Numbered from the stretch's first letter, positions 35,381 to 47,956 are shown. The stretch is DNA of 64,000 nt from Glomus cerebriforme (GCA_003550305.1 QKYT01000003.1:451047-515046), one strand, 5' to 3'. The notes: generated from the sequence alone by a model not told the origin. A program made the numbers and translations.

Positions 35381-35686
35381 TTATTTTTTTTTATAAGGAA
35401 TCTCAAGCTGTTTTCTTCGCTCCCTTCGACTATTTATTCTATTTTTAATAGTATTTTGTTCAGCTATCGCTCGGTCTGCTTCTTTTAAAAGAATTTCCTC
35501 ATATGCATGTTGTGACTTTTGTAAAGATTCTAAATTTTCAACTTTTTCTTGAATAGTCGATTCCAAAACTTTAATTTCTTCCCACTTACTTTCCAATAGT
35601 TTACGTAAATTTTCAATATCAACAGTTTCCTGACTTATTAGTGAATCAATATTTTTGATTTTTCTTAAAACTTGAGAGTCTTCCAT
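35381..35686 (-). CDS. Small coiled-coil protein, family unknown
   Basis: 101 residues, one exon. Almost the whole length is charged and heptad-like (IKNIDSLISQETVDIENL, then LESTIQEKVENLESLQ), predicting a single coiled coil. The C-terminus is basic (NRINSRRERRKQLEIPYKKK). I do not recognise a family. It starts 221 bp from the divergent kinase gene, so they share a promoter region, which supports it being expressed. It may be a structural adaptor; no function can be assigned. Confidence 0.6.
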   Translation of the reverse strand: MEDSQVLRKIKNIDSLISQETVDIENLRKLLESKWEEIKVLESTIQEKVENLESLQKSQHAYEEILLKEADRAIAEQNTIKNRINSRRERRKQLEIPYKKK

Positions 35687-35907
35687 TTTTAATATATAAA
35701 ATTTAGAATTTTTTAACCCTTTTATTTATAATAAATACCATAGTTTCCGAAAATAAACACGTATTAACCAAATTTGTGATTAATTTTCCTTCCGCAGATT
35801 TAAAACCTAAAATTTATAGAAGTGATTAATCTCACGCGCACTAGGAGATTTTTTTTTTTGAAAAAAAAATTAATAATCTCAATTATTATTCAATTATAAT
35901 TTTAATC
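35687..35907. promoter_or_regulatory. Putative bidirectional promoter, coiled-coil and kinase genes
   Basis: 221 bp between divergent start codons. It contains CTCACGCGCACTAGG (35831-35845), a GC-rich island in AT-rich DNA. CACGCG resembles an MCB-like element, but function is inference. Confidence 0.4.
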
Positions 35908-38577
35908 ATGGATACTACCGAAAATCCGAACAAATGGTTTGATTGGGTAGAAAATGGTATTTCTAATGGACATATTAACACTTATGAATATTACCAGTTT
36001 TATAACATTAAAGATATTAGTTCCGGAACCTTCGGAAATGTACATCGTGCAAATAAGCACAATTTTTCTGATTATTTAATATTAAAATCTTTTTTCGAAC
36101 TCAACGTTTCCGTTATTAAGGAAGTTGTTAGGGAGGTAATTATAGAATTATAGTATAATAAATAATATATTTCCGTTTTAAATTTCAAATTTAAAAATTT
36201 CTATTTAATGGTTTAGATTAAATTTCAACATAGATTTGCTTTATGTAATGAAAATATCATTCGTTTTTATGGCGTTATACGTCGTGATGGTAATGAAATT
36301 TTGAAATATTAAAAGTTTTAATATTAATTAGTTAAAAATAACAAATCTTTTTTTTTTTTTTTAATAATAAGGACGTTTTGATAATTCAAAGGATTACATG
36401 TTAGTAATGGAATATGCCGATAATGGTACCCTTCGAAACTATTTAAAAGAAAATTTTGAAAAACTCACTTGGAATAATAAGTTTAATCTTGCAATTCAAC
36501 TTGTTTCTGCTGTATCATGCTTACATTCCGAGGGAATTTCGCATCATGATTTGGTATTTCGTCTATATTATTATTTACAATATTTATATTTTAAGTATTA
36601 AATAATTTAATTATTTATTTATTGTATTTAATAATAGTACCCTAAAAACGTGTTAGTCCATCAAAGAACCATCAAGTTGGGTGATTTTGGGTTATCAAAA
36701 AGAATTGAAAGATCGGCTAATCTAAATAAGCAATCGAAATCATTGGAAAAAATCCCCTTTATTGATCCAATATTTTTCAAAAACCCATTTTCATTAAGTA
36801 AAAAAAGTGATGTCTATAGTGTTGGTGTAATTTTATGGGAAATATCTAGTGGACAGGCTCCTTTTAAAGATAGATTACATGATATTGAATTTGCTTCTAG
36901 TATTTTAGAAGGAACCAGAGAGACACCTGCTCCTAATACATCTGAGGATTATGTAAAAATTTATACTGGTACGTACATATAATTTAGTCTTAATCAAATA
37001 GTATACACATGACACACCAGATGTTGATAGTATAATAAACAAGAAAATAATCAGCGATGAACTGGCCAAGAATTATAAAAATGGGCCGATAATTTAGTCT
37101 AGCTGACACCTGATGCAAAATCAACATTTGATGCACAAACATTTATATTGTTAAAACTTATTTTTAAATCTCTTTTTTAGAGTGCTGGGATAATAAACCA
37201 AGTAATCGACCAACTATACATCAAGTAATGGATAAATTAAAAGAACTTAAAAATAATATTTTACAACAAAGTGCTTCGGAAGATCAATTACCGAATCAAG
37301 TGGCAAATAAATTAAAAATACATAGACATAATTTTTTACGACAAAGTACTCCAATTGCTAATGCACATAAACATAATATTTTACAACAAAGCACTCCAAT
37401 TGCTAAGAATAAAAATATACTGGAAGACCAATTACCGAAATCTAATCCAGACACTGCTAATACTTCTTTAAATATCAATAATTCAGTACATGAAGATTTA
37501 TCTAAAACAAATGCTTCAATTACTAAGAGTAAGATATTGAAAGATCAATTACCGATATATAATCCAGATACTGCTAATACTTCTTTAAATATCAATAATT
37601 CGGTATATGAAGATTTGTCTAAAACAAGTGCTCCAGTTGGCAAGAATAAAAATATATTGGAAGATCAATTATCGAAATCTAATCCAGATACTACTGATAC
37701 TATTTTAAATATCAATAATTTGGTACATGAAGATTCATCTAAAACTAAAACCATTCAAAATCATACCGAAATGAAGATGAAAAAAGTAGAAGATCAAATT
37801 ATAAAGGAGGTTAGTAAAATGGTTGATGTCTTGATTTTTCTTCCTAATAGCCCAGAAGTAAAAGAAGCGAAAAAACGAAAGATTGTTAGTTATCTTAAAG
37901 ATTATAATTTGACTTTATTAGAATTTTATCATTGGTTATTAAATAATCAAAATAATTCAAATGCTATTGTTTTGCTTGGAGATTTCAATTATTTAGGAAT
38001 CGGAGTTGATGTTAACAAACAAAAGGCATTTGAATTATACCAAGTGGCTGCAAATTTAGGGAATGCATATGGAATGAATAATTTAGGATATTGTTATCGA
38101 CATGGATTCGGAACTTTTATTGATAATCAAAAGGCATTTAGATTATTTCAAAAGTCAGCAACTTTAGGGAATTCTTATGGAATAAATAATTTAGCAAATT
38201 GTTATGTTGATGGGATTGGAATTAATATGGATAAACAAATGGGGTTTAGATTATATCGAATGGCAGCAAAATTAGGAAATGTATCTGGAATAAACAATTT
38301 AGGAAGTTGTTATCGATTCGGAATTGGAACTCTTGTTGATAATAAAAAAGCATTTGATTTATATGAAGAGGTAGCAAAATTAGGATATAGAAAGGCACAA
38401 TTTAATCTTGCTTTAATGTATGAGAATGGTCTTGGAGTTTACAAAGATTTAAATCAAGCAATATTTTGGTATGAAAAAGCTGCTAAGCAAGGGCTACCAG
38501 ACGCCCAAATTAATTTAGAAAGAATTAAAAAGATTTTAAATATACAAAGCCACCAAATAGAGACCATTTCTGAATAA
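35908..38577 (+). CDS. Protein kinase fused to Sel1 repeats
   Basis: Five exons (35908-36135, 36217-36289, 36372-36553, 36638-36968, 37181-38577), 736 residues. The kinase domain spans about residues 28-290: glycine loop SSGTFGNVHRA, lysine in LILKSF, hinge LVMEYADNGTLRNYL, catalytic loop HHDLYPKNVLV, activation DFGLSKRI, APE region replaced by an IPFIDPIFF-like segment, then SDVYSVGVILWEISSG and the final CWDNKPSNRPT. This is tyrosine-kinase-like (TKL) in style. HRD is HHD, losing the usual arginine, while D, N, K and DFG are kept, so activity is plausible but may be atypical. A linker (about 290-500) has three ~40-residue tandem repeats (PDTANTSLNINNSV). Residues about 530-715 hold five Sel1 repeats (GxGVxxxxxKAFELYQxAA). 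Such kinase-Sel1 fusions are hugely expanded in glomeromycetes. Partners are unknown. Confidence 0.88.
37430..37750 (+). repeat. Three coding tandem repeats in the kinase linker
   Basis: A unit of about 114-123 bp encoding NPDTANTSLNINNSVxEDLSKT plus ILxDQLP recurs three times in frame. The third is more diverged. Recent intragenic duplication between the kinase and Sel1 domains. Confidence 0.8.
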
Positions 38578-38946
38578 AATTTTTAATTTATATTATAATT
38601 AAGGTTAAAGAGCAGCTTTGTTGAATGAAGGTAAAGTTTCAATTTTTCGCAAAATTTATTACATAATATTAAAAAAAACTAATTGCTTCTTTAAATAGAT
38701 TGACATTACTTTTATAATGATTAACTTGGTATTTGTTATTTTCTGCTAATTGCTAAGTAAATATACTATTTTTTTCATTACAATTAATAACAATAAACCT
38801 ATAAGAATAAACCTTATAGTACATAATCTTAACTTTCATCTCATAATTTTACAAGATTTCAATCATTATTATCTCAATTATTTTCCATATTTTTAATAGC
38901 AGAATTTTTATAGTAAATAAATGAAAAAGATTAATATTATTAATGA
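38578..38946. other. Intergenic region
   Basis: AT-rich 3' region of the kinase gene. Nothing recognisable. Confidence 0.6.
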
Positions 38947-39600
38947 CTAAAAAAAAATCTTATAATAAAGAATACTCACAATTAATGCGTATAATAATTC
39001 AAAAACTTCCAAATATTTTTCGACTTCATCAAACGAAAATGGAAATTTTTCCGACTTAATCTGCAAGACTTTGTAAAAGTGTTTCTGATCAAGCTGAAGT
39101 TTGCTAAGCATAATCCTGTCACCTAATATAAATAATTGAAGATAAATAATGTTCAAAATAACTGGTACAATAAGTAAATACTGTACATTACTGATGCCTT
39201 ACACCATGTAAGTGCATATGTTCCTTGTATACTCAGCATTTTTATCTAAGTAATCAGGAAAATTAAGCCAAACATTGCCTCTTTAATCAACTTTTCCGTG
39301 TCTTCTTTAACATGTTTTTCAACAGGATATTCTGGTCCACCAGAAATCTCAATAAATACTAATTTTTTGTTGCTTCCAGTTTTGAAACCAAATTCCATCA
39401 ACTTTGTTTAAAGTAAAATCGAATTCTGAAAATACAAATTTGACATCTTTTATACAATTCGCTTGAACTTCGATCCAATCAAAAACATATTCTCGATATT
39501 TGGATCGGCAAGTAGCCTTTAGCATCGGATAAGATACCTGTGCGCCAACACCAGTTTCATGGCTTGACAAGTAGTCTTGAATGATCAGAAGCTAAATAGG
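38947..39600 (-). pseudogene. Decayed ORFs of an unidentified multicopy-type protein
   Basis: Several minus-strand frames line up: 39349-39570 (VSYPMLKATCRSKYREYVFD, FDFTLNKVDGIWFQNW), then around 39300-39350 ISGGPEYPVEKHVKED and KLIKEAMFG, then 38947-39156 (KFPFSFDEVEKYLEVFELL). They are interrupted by stops and frameshifts. My recollection is that similar sequences are repeated in Rhizophagus genomes, often near transposons; this is unverified. It lies outside the CACTA element. Confidence 0.4.
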
Positions 39601-40218
39601 TCTCTGTCACGCCATTTTTCCCACTTATAATCCCAGTAAAAAAAATATTTACTTGTCTTTCTATCTCTATTAAGTAACAATTGTGCAGTATTCTTCCTGT
39701 CACCTTGTTCATTGTCAACGATTGTTGTGAGGCATTTTATGTAATTATCTATTCAGTTGAAATGATTCTAGTTCGCATTTATTTAAGAAATCAAGGACAC
39801 TCCAGGACGCAGGATTTTAGTCAAAATATTTGTTGGACATGACTATCTATTATAAAAGTAACGATATGAAAATTTTTAGTTTTATCTTCCACTTGTTCGG
39901 CAATGGCTCCAGAAACTCCGCTTCTGAATTTGAGTTGAGTATTAACAGCATCGATAAGATGTTTTAATATAAAGAAAATAAAATTCTTGGGGAAAAAAAG
40001 GTATCTTTTTATATCTTTTGAGCAAAGTATAAAATATGATTCATGATTTCTATCTTGATCATAAAATTTGAAACATCATGACAAATTTTTTTTATCTTAA
40101 TATTCCCAGTATCTCCTAATGAGTAGGGGCATTGATAATGCATTTGATAATTATTATACTATGCTCCCTTAGCCATGATTAGTAGATACATATACCCATC
40201 GGTTAATTCCCTTTTATA
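39601..40218. other. Spacer between decayed ORFs and the CACTA element
   Basis: No gene is supported. Possible further debris of the preceding pseudogene on the minus strand. Confidence 0.5.
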
Positions 40219-40522
40219 CACTAGTCGAAATAAAAAGTTTCGGCATGTGACGATTCGGCTAAATTTTGACCGATTCATTTCAAATTTCGGCTGAATTTCA
40301 ATCATCATCAACATTCAAAATATCTGATTGATAGCTGAATTGTATACTTTTATAGTGTTTGTAACAATTCATTAATCCAATAGATTAAACATATGAATTT
40401 AAATATTTAATAATAAAAAATAACACAATAAATGTAAAAAGTTACAATAAATATAAAAATAAATGTATTTATTTTTTTTGTATGAATTTTATATGAATTA
40501 TGCACGAATTATGCATATTTTA

Positions 40523-43500
40523 TTATCGAATATGATACTTTCTATTAATTGGATTAATTGCTAAATATTTGACCACATTCTGATGAGTCAATAGTTTGTA
40601 CTTTACGGGAACGAATCTCCCTAAAATATGATGCACCGGTATTATATAATCCCGACGTTCAGAATAAAAATCTTTACTCCAAAGTTCAACATTACAAATC
40701 TGTTGATTATTATCAACGCTAAAATGAAATCGAGAATTTGTTAGCTTATACCATCGAATATATACCAAGTTGTGCTCAAAAGTCCCATCAGGTAAATCAA
40801 TTGTATGTTTGAAAAAATACTGGATTTGACNTGGATAGCAGTCCACTTCATTAGTATTCATCATAAATTTGGATAAAATATAAGAGCTTGCAATGTGTCG
40901 TGATAATATTGCTGAGCTGAATATTTCAGAACCAATTTGACATCTTCCAAATTAGTTCATCTTGACACGAATAATTATTGAATCATCAGTTCCTTCTCCA
41001 AACGGTTTCTGAAAATTGTACATTTCGTAAGTTGCCATATAATAATCAACCATTTGGTCAAGCATTTCACTTGACAATAATATATCTTCAGATGAGAGTC
41101 TTAACATTTTACCTGAAAATTGTTCTCTTCCAGTAATCACTGAGGTCCAAATATCCATAGAATGGAGTAAAAATTGATACATCTCATCAGAGGAAAACTN
41201 ATCTGTTNCTGATAAAGATNCAACATTNGGTNNATTCTCAAGTAATTCGATACCCTTTGGGTTTATTTCAGAACTTTTAGTTATAATCTGTGCATCAAAC
41301 ATCATTCTTCGCATAAGTTCTGGTTTGATATGTCAGTGGCTATTAGGCAAAGAGCCTAAAAAATATGAGAATTANTAAGTAAAATCAACCAAAAATTAAT
41401 AAAAATATACGTAAATTTGACTTACCTAGCATACCGTTCATATGCTTAAAGGAAAAACACCAAAAAGCATATAAAGGTCCATAATCAAATAAGCATTCAC
41501 ATAAATGAAGTGCCAAATGTAGATTCGGCGTGATTTGGTTTCGACCATAATTATTTTCTATTAGTTTTACTATTTCAATTAATTTCTAATGGACTTCAGT
41601 CATTATATCAACCTCAACAATTCTATTAACAAAGAACTGACAAACTCTTACAAAATATATAAGAATTTTATGATCATCATTTTCCAAATGATCCCAAAGT
41701 GAGACAGTTGAATAAATTGTAAAAAAAATTTTCCACTGATCAGCAGTGAAATTCAAAAAGCCTTCACCACAATATATTTTTCCCAGAATCTAACCGATAT
41801 CTGCTGATACAGAAAATTGATTCATCTTTTTTTGCACTTCGTTTAAAATATTCTTCATTAATATTTCTTGATCTATTCAGATTTGCTTTACAATTCACCT
41901 TGCAATACCTAAAAACAGGCAGTGTATCAGATCTACTGTCATAAAATGAATCGGATCAAAATACAATAACTGTAGCAATTCGGACCATCTAACACTAGTT
42001 TGCTTCACAAATCATTTTTTTGAAGTTTTAGAATTACAGCATCTCCATCCCAAAGTATCCTGATGATGTTGAGTGAAATCTTGAGTAATAAAACATTCGT
42101 CCATGTCATCCATGTCAGCAAAATTATGCTGGCGATTCTTGTAATTGGCCTTCTTTTGGCATTTATGGTATGAAACTAATGCCAAAACATGGTCGCATAT
42201 TTTTCTGGCAGCAGGAATGTCACATGATACAAGTATTAATGCCGTACGAATTCTCTTTACTTCTGAACATTCATTTGTATTCAGAGTCACTCCATTCCAA
42301 AGTGATTTTAACTCATTAATAATCAGCGCCAAATAATGATTAATTTTGTGTAAACTAACTTCGTTCGGCCCAGATAACAGATCAAGAAGTAGCAAGTTTT
42401 CACGATGGAAGCAAATATCATGTGGCAAATTGCAAATAGCATCGTATATTGCTTCTGTACTATGCATCATTCCATCATATGGCTGAAATCAATTAAGGTT
42501 CAGCATAAGACTGAGATGCGAATCTGCTACTTCAGGTCAAAAAAAACAATCAAATCATCATCTTTGAAAGTTCTTCAGACTTCTCCATCATAAATATCAG
42601 TCAAAATATTATCCATCTTTGACTGAGTTGCCCAATGTTTAAGAGAATTTTCAAAATCAGATCAACGAAGCATTGTTACCAATTGATTATTAATTCTGGC
42701 AAACGGATATATTAATTCAGGCTGAATTATGATCGAAGCATCTAATGATTTTGTTAGTTGAGATAAAGTTCTTGGCACAAATTCAACCGACGGGTTGACA
42801 AATTGGAAAACTCAACATGACGACATTTCATAATTACAGGAGTTACATCTTGACGAAAGTTTTCTACTTTATCCTTTTCATAAAACTTGTGGCATTTTGA
42901 GCAAGGTACAAGGGCCTAAAATTGGTCTTTCAAACCAAGCTTATTTCTTGCCATGTAAAGTGAATCTGAAAATGTGCTAAAATTATCACCCTTGATTTCA
43001 TTCAGAACCAATTTCATGAATTTTATTAAAGATTCGGTTGCCGTTTTTGGTATATTGAACTTTTTTCAAAAGTTCATTATCCATAAGAGTATCCATAAAA
43101 ATTGATCATTATAGATTGTGTACGTAATGTTTGCATCATAAAATGATTCCAAGAGAGGACATGAATAATCCTCAAAAATTTCATTTGGTTCATTATCAGT
43201 GCTTTGCCTTTGCTCAGATTCGGATGGTTCAAAATAATCCTCAAAAATTTCATTTGGTTCATTATTTGCTGAAATATCAGTGCTTTGCTCAGATTTGGAT
43301 AGTTCAATTAGTTCAATCGAGTATTTGGTATACCTTGAAGTGCGTTCTTGAGGTAAAAAGTCAAAATCGACGTCAATATATGAATCGTTTTCCATTATAT
43401 CCTGATTTTCTTCTGTATCGACAAATCATTCAATATCCTGCATCAAAACTCCAATTAAAGTTGAATAAGATGATTCGTCAGTATCCATGTCTTCATAAAC

Positions 43501-43635
43501 TTCTTGACCTTCTTGACATGTATTTGTATTAGAACTTTGTGAGGAAATTTCATTATCGGCTGATTCATGTCTCTTTTTTGTANGAGGATCAACCAATTTT
43601 CCCTCACATTTGTTGCAAGAACATGGAACTTTCAT
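40523..43635 (-). pseudogene. Tnp2/Plavaka-like CACTA transposase, degenerate
   Basis: Minus-strand fragments in order from 43635. First, 43426-43635 begins MKVPCSCNKCEGKLVD, a Cys cluster typical of the N-terminus of this family. Second, 43066-43395 is acidic with an internal duplication (NEPNEIFEDY twice). Then a further Cys pair near 42890 (CSKCHKFYEKDKV). Fourth, 42012-42470 contains LPHDICFHRENLLLLDLLSG, SLHKINHYLALIINELKSLW and ILVSCDIPAARKICDHV, the catalytic-region blocks. Fifth, 40952-41314. Last, 40523-40864 contains FKHTIDLPDGTFEHNLVYIRW, RDYIIPVHHILGRFVPVKY and AINPINRKYHI, a DUF4218-like C-terminal block. Frameshifts, stops and N interrupt it, so it cannot encode a full transposase. 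Confidence 0.8.
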
Positions 43636-43852
43636 TTTTTTTTAGTTATGTTAATAGTATTAATAGTATCTGGTCAATAATCTTTATTAAGTACATATGA
43701 TAATTTTCTATTTCAAACCATTTTGTGCATAAAATAATAAACTTGGTAAACACCTCATTCAAAGTTTATTTAATTGATTTAAATTGATTTAATGCAGTAA
43801 AAAATGTAACGAAACTTGTTCTATTAATTAAATTGATTGAATTAAATTGATT

Positions 43853-43908
43853 NNNNNNNNNNNNNNNNNNNNNNNNNNNNNNNNNNNNNNNNNNNNNNNN
43901 NNNNNNNN
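43853..43908. other. N gap inside the CACTA element
   Basis: 56 undetermined bases flanked by AATTGATTTAAATTGATT repeats. The gap probably marks a simple repeat that defeated assembly. Confidence 0.95.
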
Positions 43909-44100
43909 TTGTTAATTTGATTAATTTAAATTGATTTAACTAAAAATAAAATAGTAAAAGTATAATGAAAGCTTAATGATCAATGTCGTGGAAGTTTACT
44001 GAGAGTTTAATTAAATCTATAAAAAGAGTGGCATTTCAGCTTATTTTTTTTCACTTCTCTCTTAAAAGTCTAAAATTCATTATAAATCAATATACAAATA

Positions 44101-45945
44101 TGAATCGTGAAAAACAAACTGATAAAGATACAAGTCCAAAACCAAAGAGAGATCGCTTTCACCTCCAAATTTCTGAAGATTTATTGGATAACCATGCAAC
44201 ATCTGTCATTTCTTTAGGAAGTGCACCAGTAACGATCAAAAAAATTCACCTTCTAACAAAATATTTACTTAATGAAAATCGTGAAAAAGATTTAACAAAT
44301 GTTTAAGATTCAACTCACATTCAGCATGAATCAACCCATATTAGTTTGGAATATGAGAGTGACTGTTGATTTTGGTTATATAATTTTATTTAATTATTAT
44401 TCACTTTCTAATGTTATTTTCTACATTTGACTANACTTAAAAGCCAAAAACCAGGATTTAAAGTCCCAAAATGAAAAACTTCGACAGCAATTAGAGAAAC
44501 TCGGTAAAAAATTCCAGACGATATCCTCAGATTTAAAAGGGCTGCAGGAAAATAATGAATATTTAATAGAAATTAATCAAGAATTTGGTCATGAAAATGA
44601 TCAACTTTCTGCAGATCTTAAGAGGTATCAACAGTCCAGTCGTGAAAATGATCAACTTTTCACAGATCTTAAGAGATATCAGCAGTCGTTCGAACCTCAT
44701 TTAAATAAGCGAAAGGGAAAAAAAAAGAATCAGATGAAAAAAGACAAAAGAGTAGTTCGCACTTTAAATCGAAGAAAAAACACTCTACTAGATATAAGAG
44801 CAGTTTAGAGGATAGTAATACAGATAAAAGCTCATCCAGTTCATATGATAACAAAAAGAGCGCTAGGGTTCGTCCAATTTTTTTAGATGATTTTATGATT
44901 TGTACTGATACTTATNGAATTTCTTTTCTTTCTTTGTTTGCAAATAATTTAGGCNGGAATGAAGACAATTTTGAAAACTATTCCTCCCGATCTCGACATG
45001 AACTATAATGAAATGTTCAATAGCCAATCAAATATCAAAATTCAAAGAAAACTCGTTCCAGAATTGATCAAGGCTTTAAAACNGAATTATCATGCTTCTT
45101 ACGATCAAATAAGCAAATAGCTCTAAATACTTCATAGATTAAGGAGAAGTAGAAACAATTACAAAATAAAAGGACGAATTGACGCAGATAATCATCGATT
45201 ATATGCCAACAGCTGTTTAAATGAGATATAATTTATCATTTAAAATTTATGTTTATTATATATAGTAATAACTTTCATGTTTATAATAATAAACAATTAG
45301 AAAAGGACGCATCGAATAAAAGGAGCGAAGGCTCTTTACTTGAATTATAATAATGAAATTATGAAGTACGATGAGAAAGAGCTTATTGAATTATTGGCGG
45401 ATAAAAAAATCTACTTTCCAGAAATGAGCGAGATGGATAAAGAGTCTTAAAGCCGTATAATAAACATATATGATCTCTCATGGAGATCGGATGAGGTTCT
45501 GTATCTAATATTTTATTTTTTTTATTTGTATATTTGATATTTANATTNTTATTATTTGTTTCAGTTAAAGAATCTTCTTCNAAAAGTTCTCNATCCGTAT
45601 GCTCTAACATTACAATTGGCTCAATTAACAAGAAACTGAAATTACAATGATGAAACGCAATGTTATGATCTTCTCTATCTGTCAAATGTACCTGAGTGGT
45701 CTTATTTTCAACAAAAAAGCCAAGAATTTGATACTGATATTGAAGGTAAATATATCAAAAAATGTTTAATATGCTNAAATTTTATGGTGACAAATACCAG
45801 TTCTTTCCATTATTTCTTTCTATACAGAAAAAATGAAGAACGCCTCGATGAACACTTCGATGATTATTATGGATATAGTGAATNTTCAAAAACTGGGGCA
45901 AAAGGTTCAGAATATTTATTACAAGTTTTGGCATAATTTATGATG
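44101..45945 (+). pseudogene. Second CACTA-element gene, coiled-coil remnant
   Basis: Plus-strand fragments with intron-like gaps: MNREKQTDKDTSPKPKRDRF to about 44306; a coiled coil from about 44440 (KSQNEKLRQQLEKLGKKFQ) with two copies of a 17-residue repeat ENDQLxxDLKRYQQS; 44955-45120 (TILKTIPPDLDMNYNEMF, RKLVPELIKAL); GRIDADNHRLYANSC near 45172; and IEYKRRAKALYLNY-like and KELIELLADKKIYFPEMSEMD near 45310-45450. Stops and N occur throughout. It is divergent from the transposase and within the same ends, so it may be the element's accessory (TnpA-like) protein or a captured host gene. Confidence 0.5.
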
Positions 45946-46391
45946 ATATTTCTAACTTTATTTTTAAAATCCTATTCAAATTGTAGAATAACTGAATTGT
46001 CCTATCAGTCGATATACTGCGCTAGATTTCGTTTAAAATTTTTATTTGTATTGTATTTGTATTGTATTATTTATATAATAATAAAATAAATAAAAAATTA
46101 CCATTGTTATATTTGTATTGGTGTATTGACTACCGAATGTTAGTTTAAAAGTTACAAAATTTGATATAACAAATGCTGACAATAATGTCACATCTGAGTG
46201 GTACCGAAGGGTGTTGGATATTTGCTTGAATATTAACCGATTGGTTATTATAAAATTTAACATAAGTTTGATCAAAATCTACATTCGAATAGTACCCGAA
46301 GAGTAACATAGATTTTGATCAGTATTAGAGCATAATTCAGCCTAAAATCAGCTAGCTGAAATTTAGCAGAAATGGACTATTTTGACTAGTG

Positions 46392-47572
46392 ATATTTTTA
46401 GTCTAAATCTTTCATTGTCTTTATTTATCTTTAAATACGTCTTCTTATTTTAAAAAAATTTCCATTTCTTTTCTAATTTAGTTCATCATCAAAAAATTGG
46501 ATTATATTTTGGACAATATTAATAACTTTTTATCAATAGAATGTGTAATTGAAAAAATTTAAGAAATTGTATTTTTCTTATTAAACATTGGTTAATTCTT
46601 TCCATTACTAATTTTAATAATCCACATATTTTAATATATACTAACAATTTTATTCATATTATTAATTCATGTTTTAATATATTAAATATACTTTAAATAA
46701 TTAGGTTCTTTATCTTCAATATGTCACTTTAACAGCTCAATAATGCATGGATATTGGATATTACAGTATAATAAGGTAATTAATTTATTAATTATAAGTA
46801 TAAATACTAGTTCATGTAGCATACCAATATGATTAGTGAAATGATCGATAACCTAGAGTTGAAGTGACGAGTGCAGAACTGCTTCTTCAGGATGGAAAAT
46901 TTTGTGACTTTATTTTCAAATCTTTAATATCTCAATTATGTGTTGTGGTAAAACTTCATAATAATAAATTATAGGGTTAATCATATCTAACTCTGAAGGA
47001 GGAGTTAGATATGTACCTTCCTTACTGATACAAAGGTTTAAATTACTAATTATTGGTTATATGTTATTGGACTGGTATTAGTGCTTTATATTCTTTTGGA
47101 GCTTTATACTCATAGATTATTATTATTCTATTTCTTAATTTAGGTATCTATGATGATTAGTAATACTTTGAAATTTACTATATGTCAAAAGTAAATTAAA
47201 GTAATAATACTATATATAGTTTTATTTTATTTATTTAATGCTTATAAATATTAATATTTATTTATTTTAATAAATTGATCAGGTACTTTATCTTCAATAT
47301 GTCACTTTAACAGCTCAATAATGGATATTAAATATTACAGTATAATATTAAGGTAATTAATTTATTAATTACATTATAAATACTGATCCTATAGTTATAG
47401 CTAAAATTATTTTAGTATTACAGAAATCTGTAATTACATAATTCTGTAATTATTAAGTAATTCATCAAAAAAATTCTGAATTCTGTAATTAATTTTGCAT
47501 TATGAAAATATTTGGCCAGAATTAACCTTAATTTTAACCGAATTATATTTAGAAAATTTAATAAATAATAAT
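46392..47572. other. AT-rich region with a ~105-bp direct repeat
   Basis: No gene. Two direct copies of a ~105-bp sequence are annotated separately. The stretch 47420-47500 is rich in CTGTAATTA motifs that recur at 52360-52400. Confidence 0.6.
46704..47392 (+). repeat. Pair of ~105-bp direct repeats about 577 bp apart
   Basis: The sequence beginning GGTTCTTTATCTTCAATATG at 46704-46810 recurs in the same orientation at 47281-47392 (GGTACTTTATCTTCAATATG). About 40 bp at the start are nearly identical, and the part up to TATAAATACT is similar with small indels. This could be a miniature terminal-direct-repeat element or a segmental duplication. Confidence 0.65.
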
Positions 47573-47950
47573 TCAGCATCTAGTAATCCATTTTGGATGA
47601 TCTTACCACTATTTGATTCATCTCAGTATGACGATTCTAATGATATTGAAATCATTTAATTTCAATTACTAGATTGTATTCTGATATCAATAATTGTTAA
47701 ATATTTATAGTATCATAATTTTATCAATATTAATGCTAGAAATATGATTTTATCACCATTAAAATTGTCTCATCGTAACAAATTGAATGGTAGTAAATTC
47801 ATTTAAATCTAATTATTAGATCTTACTCTGACTTCAATAATCTTTAAATATTTATAGTATTTTAATTTTGTCAATAACGAAGCTAAAGAAATGAAATAAA
47901 TACTATTAGATTCATCTCAATAAGACAAATTTAATGGTATCGGCAAATTT
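47573..47950. repeat. Palindromic module repeat, copy B (truncated)
   Basis: Starts TCAGCATCTAGTAATCC and runs through TCTCATCGTAACAAATTGAATGGT-like modules. It is the reverse-complement homologue of 52436-52835 over about 375 bp. Its right end breaks off at about 47945, just before helicase-like coding debris, missing the terminal ~40 bp present in the other copy. Confidence 0.8.
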
Positions 47951-47956
47951 TTTAGT

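Larger units (their letters stand above)
40219..46391. mobile_element. CACTA (CMC) DNA transposon, decayed
   Basis: Ends: CACTAGTCGAAATA at 40219 and its inverse TATTTTGACTAGTG ending at 46391, both beginning with the diagnostic CACTA. The flanking trinucleotide is ATA on both sides (40216-40218, 46392-46394), the expected 3-bp target duplication. Subterminal GGCTAAATTT/GGCTGAATTT-like repeats occur at both ends. The interior carries a Tnp2-like transposase pseudogene on the minus strand and a divergent second gene remnant on the plus strand, the two-gene plan of CACTA elements. Length 6173 bp including a 56-bp N gap. Confidence 0.85.

Noticed and set aside
46042..46275. 77-codon minus-strand ORF spanning the CACTA right subterminal region
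   Set aside because: AT-rich, no recognisable domain, overlaps non-coding transposon end.
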